Part shown: one piece after another, positions 1 through 5,677 of the stretch
Position numbering within the stretch: position 1 is the stretch's first letter
How the letters are laid out: each line of letters begins with the position of its first letter
DNA from: Myxococcota bacterium
GTDB taxonomy: Bacteria > Myxococcota_A > Polyangia > HGW-17
Length of the DNA stretch: 6,504 nucleotides
Assembly (NCBI GenBank): GCA_018821745.1
Contig: JAHJLU010000562.1
Coordinates: 1-6,504, forward strand
Direction: 5' to 3'
The notes under the pieces: model-generated
The model's input: the letters and a program-made list of their open reading frames with translations, nothing else
The model's database searches: none
Told to the model about the DNA's origin: nothing
Position numbers and translations under genes: made by a program

Positions 1-699
1 CATTCCAGTTGCGAATCCCATGGTTTGACAGGATTCACCGTTCAACTCCATGTTGTCGCAGTCCTCATTGGCTTGGAGGATGCCGTCACCGCATCCCCCG
101 TCTCCCTCACACTGCCCCGTGTCGAACCTGCACTGGCTGTTGCACGAGAGGAGTCCACCATCAAAGCCAAGAGTGATACAGCTCTGACCCTGGAGATTAT
201 TCCCGTCGCACTGCTCATGTTCCTGAATCGTGTTGTCACCACAGATCGCGGGGCCGTAGCACAGGGAAAGATCATATCGACAATCAATGCCACACCCGAG
301 AGTCCCGCCGACCATTCCCTCGAAATCAGAGCACAACCCACCGTTGATTTCATCACCGTCACACTCCTCGGGGGCATCAACGGTCCCGTTGCCACATAGG
401 TCTGCGCCTTCACACCCGGAGATGTTGTACCGGCACGTTTCGCCGCAGACCAGTTGCCCTCCAGGATATCCGAGATCCTCGCAGGACTCCTCAAGCAGTG
501 CAGGGCCATCGCAGATCTCGTTGTCACGCTGGATGACACTGTCGCCGCAGAACCCGCCCGCCTGACAGCTCTGGATATTCAGCGTGCAGTCATCGTTGCA
601 CAGGAGATTCCCCGAGTAGAAACCCAGCACCTGACAGTATTGTCCGCCAAGGTTGTCGCCATCACACTCCTCACCCACATCCAGAACGCCATCTCCACA
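1..699 (-). repeat. Tandem ~50-aa six-cysteine repeats (4 full + 1 partial)
   Basis: Units read on the minus strand: 699-550, 549-397, 396-244, 243-94 and 93-1 (truncated). Within each unit the cysteines are spaced C-x10/11-C-x9-C-x11/12-C-x3-C-x6-C-x5 before the next unit. The repeats are clear at protein level but diverged at DNA level, so they come from old duplications and not a recent tandem expansion. Confidence 0.9.
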
Positions 700-777
700 G
701 CTGTTGTTGGAGGTGGTTGTCTCATCACAGGCAACTGAGAGCAAAAGTATAAGGAGAGGCAGGATAATGTTCTTCAT
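1..777 (-). CDS. Cysteine-rich repeat lipoprotein (partial, C-terminus beyond window)
   Basis: The reading frame is open from an ATG at 775-777 to the left edge with no stop, giving 259 visible residues. The N-terminus MKNIILPLLILLLSVAC is a lipoprotein signal peptide with the lipidated Cys at residue 17, so the mature protein is probably membrane-anchored and extracytoplasmic. From residue 27 it consists of tandem repeats beginning at C27, C77, C128, C179 and C229, with a consensus like CGDG...ExCDG..L.G..C..LGF.GG.L.C...C.....C. Six cysteines per repeat at nearly fixed spacing suggest disulfide-stabilised modules, and the D/E/N-rich loops might bind a divalent cation (inference). Similar Cys-rich repeats are common in surface proteins of Myxococcota and relatives. 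The function is unknown. An AAGG-type ribosome site at 785-788 lies 7 nt before the ATG, and a promoter is visible at 840-869. The total length cannot be judged. Confidence 0.9.
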   Translation of the reverse strand, partial: MKNIILPLLILLLSVACDETTTSNNSCGDGVLDVGEECDGDNLGGQYCQVLGFYSGNLLCNDDCTLNIQSCQAGGFCGDSVIQRDNEICDGPALLEESCEDLGYPGGQLVCGETCRYNISGCEGADLCGNGTVDAPEECDGDEINGGLCSDFEGMVGGTLGCGIDCRYDLSLCYGPAICGDNTIQEHEQCDGNNLQGQSCITLGFDGGLLSCNSQCRFDTGQCEGDGGCGDGILQANEDCDNMELNGESCQTMGFATGM

Positions 778-839
778 GTGGCACCCTTTCCAGGGGAACT
801 CCATACTGACATGGCTACGAATTTTGGTTTACGCCTTCC

Positions 840-869
840 AGTTTACCCCCAATTATTTCACTGTGTCAA
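840..869 (-). promoter_or_regulatory. Candidate sigma70-type promoter for the Cys-rich lipoprotein gene
   Basis: On the minus strand there is a perfect TTGACA -35 box (864-869), an 18-nt spacer and TAAACT as -10 (840-845, 4 of 6 consensus positions). This puts transcription start near 833 and leaves an untranslated leader of roughly 55 nt before the start codon at 777. The rest of the 778-998 intergenic stretch holds only a short TCCCC-T-GGGGA palindrome in its middle and no gene. Confidence 0.55.
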
Positions 870-998
870 CCTGGCAGTTTGGGATATCCCTGCGGTCATC
901 CAAGAGCTGTTTAGAATAACGCAAAGCTTTCCCCTGGGGACGTGTGTATTTCTGAGTATGGGTATTGAAAAAAGCTTCAAGGCGCCGGGGAAAGAGTT

Positions 999-1880
999 TC
1001 AGGGCTTTTTCGTGGTGAGGGTGCCCGTGGCGGAGAAGGTCACCTTCTTGCCCTTTTTGAAGGCCACACCCTCAATGGTGGTGTCGGCGGCGAGGTAGCC
1101 CCCCTTGAAGTTCCCGTTCTCGTAGAAATCCAAGTCGGCACCGCAGCCGCTGTGGTGGTCGAATTTATAGGTCTTCCCTCCCACTGTGATGTCGTGGGGG
1201 ACCGCGATGTGGATGCTGGAGATGTTTCCCGAAGCGTAGAAGAAGACCTTGGCCATGTACCCGTCGGGCTGGGTGCGAGCATAGGTTACGGTGTTTTTGC
1301 CAATGGCGAAGGTGACCGCCTTGGCTATGTAGCCGAAGGTGACCTCCCCCTTGCGGGAGAAGGAGATCCATCGGTAGAAGGGGAGAATCTGGCCCGCCCG
1401 CTTGAATTTTGCGGTATTGCTGAAGCTGTATACCGAAGAGAGGGCGCCCGTGTCATCATAGAAGCTCACCTGGGATTTGGCCTTGAGCTCCACGTTGTTG
1501 ACATAGAGGGAGATCGGCTTGTCAAAGGTGAGGGTGGTGATTTTGTATGAGGTGCGGCTTTTGGTGGCCAGATGTTTCACATCCTTGAGGGTGGTGTTGG
1601 GTTTTACAACAGCCGTCGCCACCGCCGAAGGCTCATTGGTCAGGGTTGCGCTGGACTCGGTGGCCCCGGATACATCCACAGCGTGCACATCGGTGGTCGC
1701 CTCCAGGGAGGTGCTCTCCTCAAGGCCGCAGGTTTTGCCCTCGCCTGTTGTGTTGGCCTCTGCGGTTGCCGCCGGGGTCGCGCTGTTGCTGGTTGTGCGG
1801 GGCTTGTTGGTACTCTGGCAGGCAGTCAGGGAGAGGAGCAGACCACAAATAAGGATAAGGGACATGCGTGTGGGTATCAT
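999..1880 (-). CDS. Lipoprotein with Thr/Ser/Ala-rich linker and beta-type repeats, function unknown
   Basis: The product has 293 residues. The start ATG at 1878-1880 was chosen because GGAGG (1887-1891) lies 6 nt upstream. An in-frame ATG at 1931 would overlap the preceding gene and lacks such a site. MIPTRMSLILICGLLLSLTAC is a lipoprotein signal with a lipobox LTA-C21. Residues 22-97 are a low-complexity Thr/Ser/Ala/Glu linker. From about 110 onwards a short motif recurs, hydrophobic-x-F-x(3)-G-x-hydrophobic, starting near V138, I172, V212, L250 and V280 (for example VFFYASGNI and LDFYENGNF). These are often followed by a Tyr-hydrophobic-Ala element and a basic 'G..(F/Y)K' turn. This resembles MORN/YwqK-like or similar beta-hairpin repeats, but I cannot assign it to a family. 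The two non-lipid cysteines (C51, C246) could pair. The gene lies 37 nt downstream of the transglutaminase-like gene on the same strand and is probably co-transcribed, although a lone TATACT (1900-1905) could be a separate -10 box. Confidence 0.85.
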   Translation of the reverse strand: MIPTRMSLILICGLLLSLTACQSTNKPRTTSNSATPAATAEANTTGEGKTCGLEESTSLEATTDVHAVDVSGATESSATLTNEPSAVATAVVKPNTTLKDVKHLATKSRTSYKITTLTFDKPISLYVNNVELKAKSQVSFYDDTGALSSVYSFSNTAKFKRAGQILPFYRWISFSRKGEVTFGYIAKAVTFAIGKNTVTYARTQPDGYMAKVFFYASGNISSIHIAVPHDITVGGKTYKFDHHSGCGADLDFYENGNFKGGYLAADTTIEGVAFKKGKKVTFSATGTLTTKKP

Positions 1881-1886
1881 GGGGAA

Positions 1887-1891
1887 CCTCC
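1887..1891 (-). promoter_or_regulatory. Ribosome binding site fixing the start at 1880
   Basis: GGAGG on the minus strand with a 6-nt spacer to ATG 1878-1880. It decides for this start over the in-frame ATG at 1931. Confidence 0.8.
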
Positions 1892-1917
1892 GTGACCTGA
1901 GTATACCCGTTTTCTTG

Positions 1918-2535
1918 CTATTTGGGGGCAAAAAGTCCCTTGGGGTCGGCCCCGAGCATGCCGGCGTCGAGCATGTACTGGGGGACCCGAATCAAATCTT
2001 TGGCCATTTCGGGAGTGCACAGCTCACCGTACTTGAGCGGGAGAAAACCCTGGGCGAGGTGGTCCAGGTCATCATCAGTGGTCATCCACGCATCTCCGGC
2101 GAATTTGGAGAGGTCCAGGGGCTGGGAGTAACGGCGCAGGCTCTTGTCGCCGTTGGTGTTGAAGTAAAAGTCAAAGTAGGAGAGGGCCAGCTCCCGCAGT
2201 GAACGATACACCGCCTCCCGATAGCGGAGGGTGGTGAAATTGGACTTGCCCATGGCGCCAAAGTAGGGGCCCTTGCGCCAGATGGCGATGACATGATCAT
2301 CGTCGTTGTATGCACCCAGATCCACCACCAATGGCTTTGCCCCCAGGAAGGTCATGGCACAGGCGGCGAAGAGGGCACCCTCAAAACAATGGGCGCTCCC
2401 ATGCTTGAGCACGTTCACCGGGCTCTTGCACTCTATTTTGGAGTTGTAGGGGATGGAATCCAGATACTTCTGGATATCCCAGGGGGTCTTGAATCGGCTG
2501 AAAAATGCTTTCTCTTTGGCACTAAAGGGTCGCAT
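1918..2535 (-). CDS. Probable transglutaminase-like Cys/His protein of unknown function
   Basis: The product has 205 residues starting at ATG 2533-2535, preceded by a strong AGGAGG at 2544-2549 (8-nt spacer). The upstream in-frame ATG at 2631 is less likely because its extra 32 residues have no visible support. There is no signal peptide, so it is probably cytoplasmic. The core holds a buried-helix motif GSAHCFEGALFAAC with the candidate nucleophile C50. About 31 residues later comes DDDHVIAIW with candidate His H81, and then GAMGKSN (S98/N99) as a possible third polar residue. This Cys-His order and spacing match the transglutaminase/papain-like fold. A following block LRYREAVYRSLRELALSYF and the LRRYSQPLDL segment look strongly conserved in style. 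I recall similar 'hypothetical' proteins in diverse bacteria, but no substrate is known to me. It could equally be a cysteine peptidase or amidase. It is the first gene of a probable two-gene unit with the repeat lipoprotein downstream. Confidence 0.82.
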   Translation of the reverse strand: MRPFSAKEKAFFSRFKTPWDIQKYLDSIPYNSKIECKSPVNVLKHGSAHCFEGALFAACAMTFLGAKPLVVDLGAYNDDDHVIAIWRKGPYFGAMGKSNFTTLRYREAVYRSLRELALSYFDFYFNTNGDKSLRRYSQPLDLSKFAGDAWMTTDDDLDHLAQGFLPLKYGELCTPEMAKDLIRVPQYMLDAGMLGADPKGLFAPK

Positions 2536-2543
2536 AAGCTGTA

Positions 2544-2549
2544 CCTCCT
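2544..2549 (-). promoter_or_regulatory. Ribosome binding site fixing the start at 2535
   Basis: AGGAGG on the minus strand, 8 nt before ATG 2533-2535. It supports the 205-residue form over an extension beginning at 2631. Confidence 0.8.
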
Positions 2550-2586
2550 GGCCCAATGAATACGGGAAAACCCCCACGGAGTAAAC

Positions 2587-2599
2587 CTCCAATTTGGAG
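2587..2599. repeat. 13-bp perfect palindrome in divergent intergenic region (possible operator)
   Basis: CTCCAA-T-TTGGAG is a perfect inverted repeat with 6-bp arms. It lies about 50 bp upstream of the transglutaminase-like gene start and about 150 bp upstream of the HAD gene start. It has no T-rich tail, so it does not look like a terminator. The position would suit an operator for a regulator acting on the minus-strand unit, but this is only an inference and a 13-bp dyad can occur by chance. Confidence 0.35.
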
Positions 2600-2639
2600 C
2601 GCATATTTTCCCAAGGCCGTTTCGGGTGCATTGGTGCGT

Positions 2640-2668
2640 TTGACAGGGCCTGCCAGGCTGTTGAAAAT
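2640..2668 (+). promoter_or_regulatory. Candidate upstream promoter for the HAD lipoprotein gene
   Basis: A perfect TTGACA -35 (2640-2645), a 17-nt spacer and GAAAAT (2663-2668, 4 of 6) as -10. It would start transcription near 2675, about 70 nt before the start codon. It is an alternative or addition to the promoter at 2684-2712. Confidence 0.35.
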
Positions 2669-2683
2669 TGTGGTCGGCGGGGA

Positions 2684-2712
2684 TCGACTCAATGCCATGG
2701 ATGGTGTATAAA
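2684..2712 (+). promoter_or_regulatory. Candidate proximal promoter for the HAD lipoprotein gene
   Basis: TCGACT (2684-2689, 4 of 6) and TATAAA (2707-2712, 5 of 6) are separated by 17 nt. Start of transcription would be near 2719, giving a leader of about 27 nt that contains the ribosome site at 2734-2740. Confidence 0.45.
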
Positions 2713-2733
2713 AGTCGGGAATTTCGGGTGTAC

Positions 2734-2740
2734 GAGGTGA
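2734..2740 (+). promoter_or_regulatory. Ribosome binding site fixing the start at 2746
   Basis: GAGGTGA with a 5-nt spacer to ATG 2746-2748. It supports this start over the in-frame ATG at 2668 and over the internal ATG at 2761, and the resulting N-terminus is a good lipoprotein signal. Confidence 0.75.
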
Positions 2741-2745
2741 AGCAT

Positions 2746-3639
2746 ATGAAATCACGTTCCATGGGCTCTACTGTTTTATTCATACCGGCGCTGCTGGGGG
2801 CAATGCTTCTGGGTTCCTGCAGGAGCGGCGGTGACCAGCGGGCTCCGCAGGGAAAAGCAAAGAAGTTGCCCCTTCTCTATACGGATCTGGATGAGACACT
2901 CCTCTCCTCCAAAGGTACCATCAGCGCCTGCAATATGGCGGCTCTGAAGCGCTATCAGAAGGCTGGGGGGCGCATCGGCATTGCCACGGGGCGTTTTCCC
3001 GACAGCGCCGGCGTGCTCGCAAAACAGGTCGGCTCCCGGCTCCCGGTGATATCCGCAAATGGTGCGGTGATCCACTCCCCCGGGGGCGCTCTTCTGCGGC
3101 TCCGTGGCATCACCGATCCGACATTTTTCCAGGGATTCTGCGGTGAAGTGTTTCGACACCAGTGCAAAAAATATTACACCGCCTTTATGAACACTGCCTC
3201 GGGGAAAGTCATCTGGGGAGGGCAGCGGTGTGAGGCGCCACAGGCGGGGTTCTCCGTGTTTAAAATGAAGGCCCAGCAGTGCGAAAATCCCGGCGAGTTT
3301 CTGAAGGTCACCCGCTCCCGCTTTGCAGCTCAGGCCACTATTATCAATGCGGGTTCGGTTGCAAACTACCATTTCGCGGTCTCTGCCCCGGGAGTGGACA
3401 AGGGAGACGCGCTGCTGTTTGTGGCAAAGTCCCTGGGGTATCCTTCTTCCCGTCTGGCATTTGTGGGCAACGGCGGCAACGATGTTTCCGGGGCCCGAGC
3501 GGTCCACAAAGCCGGCGGAAAGTGTTTTGTGGTGGCCAACGGGGTCAGCGCCCTCAAGGCGGCGTGTCCCACGCATCTGGCACAAAGTAATGACAACTGC
3601 GCCCTGGGGAGAGTGGTGGAGATTCTGCTCAGGCAGTGA
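2746..3639 (+). CDS. HAD-superfamily (Cof-type) phosphatase with lipoprotein signal
   Basis: The product has 297 residues. The N-terminus carries a basic and hydrophobic stretch ending in the lipobox LLGSC with lipidated C25, then a short Gly/Lys-rich linker. The rest is a HAD hydrolase. Motif I is YTDLDETLL with nucleophile D47 and acid/base D49, motif II is ATGR (T81), motif III is the Lys in VDKGDAL (K219), and motif IV is VGNGGNDVSGA (N242, D246). The long insertion between motifs II and III corresponds to the type IIB cap of Cof/YbiV-like sugar- and nucleotide-phosphate phosphatases, and the overall length fits. Two points are odd: family members are usually cytosolic, and the first Asp of motif IV is Asn (N242). 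The mature part has eight further cysteines (62, 132, 140, 162, 179, 260, 274, 285), which fits disulfides outside the cytoplasm. The substrate is unknown. The gene is monocistronic and divergent from the minus-strand unit. Confidence 0.9.
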   Translation: MKSRSMGSTVLFIPALLGAMLLGSCRSGGDQRAPQGKAKKLPLLYTDLDETLLSSKGTISACNMAALKRYQKAGGRIGIATGRFPDSAGVLAKQVGSRLPVISANGAVIHSPGGALLRLRGITDPTFFQGFCGEVFRHQCKKYYTAFMNTASGKVIWGGQRCEAPQAGFSVFKMKAQQCENPGEFLKVTRSRFAAQATIINAGSVANYHFAVSAPGVDKGDALLFVAKSLGYPSSRLAFVGNGGNDVSGARAVHKAGGKCFVVANGVSALKAACPTHLAQSNDNCALGRVVEILLRQ

Positions 3640-3642
3640 CCC

Positions 3643-3671
3643 CTGTGCTTGCCCCGTTGGCGCAGTTTATT
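3643..3671 (+). terminator. Weak candidate terminator after the HAD gene
   Basis: CTGTGC (3643-3648) can pair with GCGCAG (3660-3665) through six pairs, one of them G-T, around an 11-nt loop. TTTATT follows at 3666-3671. It sits just after the stop codon of the plus-strand gene, in the 41-nt gap before the convergent minus-strand gene. The stem is short and the T tract is interrupted, so this is tentative. Confidence 0.3.
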
Positions 3672-3680
3672 ACAGAGAGA

Positions 3681-4445
3681 CTACTTTTTCTTGGGAATGT
3701 AGGGGGCGAGGAGCGTCCATTCGTTCTCTTTGAGGAAGGTCACCTGCTTGATGCCGTCGATTCGCAGGAGCTGGAGCCCTTTTTTGCCCCGGAACTCGAC
3801 TTCGTCGACCTTGGCCCCGTCGAGGATGGCCTCGCGGATGGCGTCAAGACGAACGTCGCCCAGGGATTTGAGCCCGTTGCCCTTCATCCAGGAGCCGTCG
3901 AAGGAGAGCCCGCTCTCGTCCACAAAGTCGTCGGATTCCGCCTTGCCCACCAGGAGATCGAGGAGCTCCATGTAGTTCTCCGTGGGGTGGTCGTCGCTCA
4001 CGGGGTTCACCTCGTCGAGGTAGGTGTCGGCTGTTTTGCTGATTAGCTCTTTGGGTTTGGCCCCCTTCTCGTACACCGTGGACTCATAGGCCAGGGTTGT
4101 CTGCGTGCCACCCTCTTCGATGCAGCCCACCAGGTGCAGTATGACCGGCTTGGCTGTTGACTGTGCCAGGGATGTGGCGATGGCGGAGAGTACGGCAGAG
4201 GCCTTGTTGCGACCGGGCTTGAGAAAATAGAGCCAGCTGCCGCCGGAGGTCACTTCACCGTTCATGAGCTCCACGTCACTCTTGCCGCGCTTGGCGGTGA
4301 CATAGCCTTCCGAGGAGAGCCACTTCTGCAGGGCCTTGAACAGAGCATCTCTGGAGTGGCCGGGGCCACCCACCGCCGAGTAGGACACAGAGATCATAAA
4401 ACACCTTCCCCAGGCCAACCGTGCGGCCCGAAATATCCTCTCCAT
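3681..4445 (-). CDS. Unrecognised protein, 254 residues (alternative start gives 238)
   Basis: ATG 4443-4445 has AGGTG at 4451-4455 with a 5-nt spacer. A second in-frame ATG at 4395-4397 has GGAAGG (4404-4409) 6 nt upstream and would give the cleaner N-terminus MISVSYSAVGGPG. I keep the longer form but the shorter one is about equally likely. I recognise no family. The sequence looks like a soluble alpha/beta protein: an amphipathic helix near 33-46 (ALFKALQKWLSS), a strand SWLYFLKPG near 70-78, a helix near 81-95, a hydrophobic strand VILHLVGC near 101-108, an acidic stretch at 143-183, and a C-terminal part (about 195-250) with helix then strands, LRLDAIREAILDG-like then VEFRGKKGLQLLRIDG. 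It ends in a basic KKK tail. There is no signal peptide or membrane segment that I can support. It lies 127 nt downstream of the phosphoesterase gene on the same strand and may belong to that transcript. Confidence 0.8.
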   Translation of the reverse strand: MERIFRAARLAWGRCFMISVSYSAVGGPGHSRDALFKALQKWLSSEGYVTAKRGKSDVELMNGEVTSGGSWLYFLKPGRNKASAVLSAIATSLAQSTAKPVILHLVGCIEEGGTQTTLAYESTVYEKGAKPKELISKTADTYLDEVNPVSDDHPTENYMELLDLLVGKAESDDFVDESGLSFDGSWMKGNGLKSLGDVRLDAIREAILDGAKVDEVEFRGKKGLQLLRIDGIKQVTFLKENEWTLLAPYIPKKK

Positions 4446-4572
4446 ACCTTCACCTATTTGGATTTGTGGTCAAGTCAAATCATCCGCCCGGGCTTCGCAA
4501 AATCGCACCGTATGGGGAGAACACGGGAAACATAATGAAAATGCAGTCGATTGGGTGGAAGGGATTCGTGAA

Positions 4573-5676
4573 TTAATCCACGGCTATCATTCGCCAGGAG
4601 GCGCTCTGGGCAAGGGGATCCACTGTGATCACCAGAAAATGGCGCCCAAACCCGTCGAGCTTCTCCGGCCAACCCCCGCCACCTCCGGAGATGATGGCGT
4701 CGATTCCCCCGTTGGTGAAGTGCATGTAGGTGTGGATGTGGCCGTAGAGCGTGAGATCCACCCTGCCCCTGGCCAGCAGGGCCAGGAGCTTCCCCGCTTC
4801 CTGGCGGGACCGGAATGACCCGTTGCGAAAGCCGTTGGGGTCAATGATGGGGATGTGGGTGGTGAAGATGTGGAGCTGGTCTGCGCTCTGATCCAGCCAG
4901 GACTCCAGGAGCCGGTAGTTGATGGGATCGATGGTGGCCGAAGCCGAGTCCATGAGGGTGAAGCGGGTGTTCTGGTAGGTGAAACTGAAGGAATGACGAC
5001 CGAAGATGCGCGGCCAGTCGCCATCGTAGCCGTCCATGGTGTCGTGATTGCCACAGGTCGAAAAGAGGGGGATGTTGAGGGTCTCCATTTCCTGCTGGAA
5101 CCATTTGAGCTCCCACTCCTCGCCCTGATCCGTGAGGTCACCGGCGGAGATGATGAAACGGGCATCGGTGACGCTGTTCATGAGGGAGAAGGCGTCCTGC
5201 ACATGGGAGAGCTCCTCCTGGATGTCGCTGAAGAGGATGAAGGAGAAGGGTGCGGTACTGTCAAACTCCGCTGGTGTGAGGGTAAGGGTGTACTCACCGG
5301 GACCATCGAAGGTGAGGAAGAGCTCCTTGACCCGGGGGGTCTCGCCGGGGACAAGGAGTGCCTGGCAGGAGAGACCAGCCTCTCCCGCGCACTCAGCGTT
5401 GAGTTGCGGCATGGTGTTGACCAGATGGAGCTGCAGGGATGTCCCTCCTTCCGGGGTCAACGTGATGCTTATGGACTGCGAGGGCGCTGAGAACCACAGC
5501 TCCCCGTAGCCCTGCTCCAGGCTTCTCACGGCGGCCAGGCCCTGATCCACCGCCAGGGAGATGCCGTCTGCCTGCGCGATCCCCACTTTTTTGTCCAGCT
5601 CGGCGCGCTCCTGGCCGCCATGGAGACAGGAGGGCAAAAGCACAATGGAGAGCAGAAAGAGGAATCGTCTGGTCAT
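4573..5676 (-). CDS. Calcineurin-like metallophosphoesterase lipoprotein
   Basis: The product has 367 residues. The signal MTRRFLFLLSIVLLPSC has lipidated C17, placing the enzyme on the periplasmic or outer face of a membrane. Residues about 40-138 are beta-rich (SISITLTPEGG ... GEYTLTLTP) and look like an accessory beta-sandwich, with C96 and C104 possibly paired. The catalytic domain starts near 145: block I FSDIQ (D151, Q153), block II SAGDLTDQG (D180), block III GNHD (N210, H211), block IV TTHIP (H274), and block V YGHIH (H313, H315). These are the dimetal ligands of calcineurin-like phosphoesterases. Block I has Gln where His is usual, a variant I know from ADPRibase-Mn-like members, so it should not abolish activity by itself. 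The substrate (phosphomonoester, diester or nucleotide) cannot be told. GGGAG at 5684-5688 lies 7 nt before the ATG, inside the upstream gene, whose stop codon is 1 nt away. Translational coupling is very likely. Confidence 0.93.
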   Translation of the reverse strand: MTRRFLFLLSIVLLPSCLHGGQERAELDKKVGIAQADGISLAVDQGLAAVRSLEQGYGELWFSAPSQSISITLTPEGGTSLQLHLVNTMPQLNAECAGEAGLSCQALLVPGETPRVKELFLTFDGPGEYTLTLTPAEFDSTAPFSFILFSDIQEELSHVQDAFSLMNSVTDARFIISAGDLTDQGEEWELKWFQQEMETLNIPLFSTCGNHDTMDGYDGDWPRIFGRHSFSFTYQNTRFTLMDSASATIDPINYRLLESWLDQSADQLHIFTTHIPIIDPNGFRNGSFRSRQEAGKLLALLARGRVDLTLYGHIHTYMHFTNGGIDAIISGGGGGWPEKLDGFGRHFLVITVDPLAQSASWRMIAVD

Positions 5677-5677
5677 G

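Noticed and set aside
42..539. Minus-strand open frame of 165 codons and a plus-strand frame at 25-399
   Set aside because: Both are alternative frames of the cysteine-rich repeat gene. The true frame stays open to the window edge and shows regular cysteine repeats.
1..693. Possible CRISPR or recent DNA tandem repeat because of ~150-bp periodicity
   Set aside because: The periodicity is in the protein's cysteine pattern. The DNA of the units is diverged and there are no short identical repeats with spacers.
965..980. TTGAA...TTCAA inverted repeat as terminator for the 999-1880 gene
   Set aside because: The stem has only five mostly A-T pairs, and there is no T-tract beyond the hairpin, so it does not support a terminator call.
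1519..2202. Plus-strand open frame of 227 codons
   Set aside because: It lies antisense across the lipoprotein and transglutaminase-like genes, both of which have signal or catalytic motifs and ribosome sites. Its own translation is Val/Gly/Ala-rich without motifs.
2776..3585. Minus-strand open frame of 269 codons
   Set aside because: It is antisense to the HAD phosphatase, which has all its motifs in order. The antisense frame shows none.
4475..4672. Minus-strand frame of 65 codons spanning the 4446-4572 gap
   Set aside because: It overlaps the end of the phosphoesterase gene in another frame, has no ribosome site I can support and no recognisable feature. I see nothing else definite in this gap except an imperfect CGTG...CACG dyad at the phosphoesterase stop.
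4855..5490. Plus-strand open frame of 211 codons
   Set aside because: It is antisense to the metallophosphoesterase, whose full motif set is on the minus strand. The translation is Glu/Gly/Val-rich as expected of an antisense shadow.
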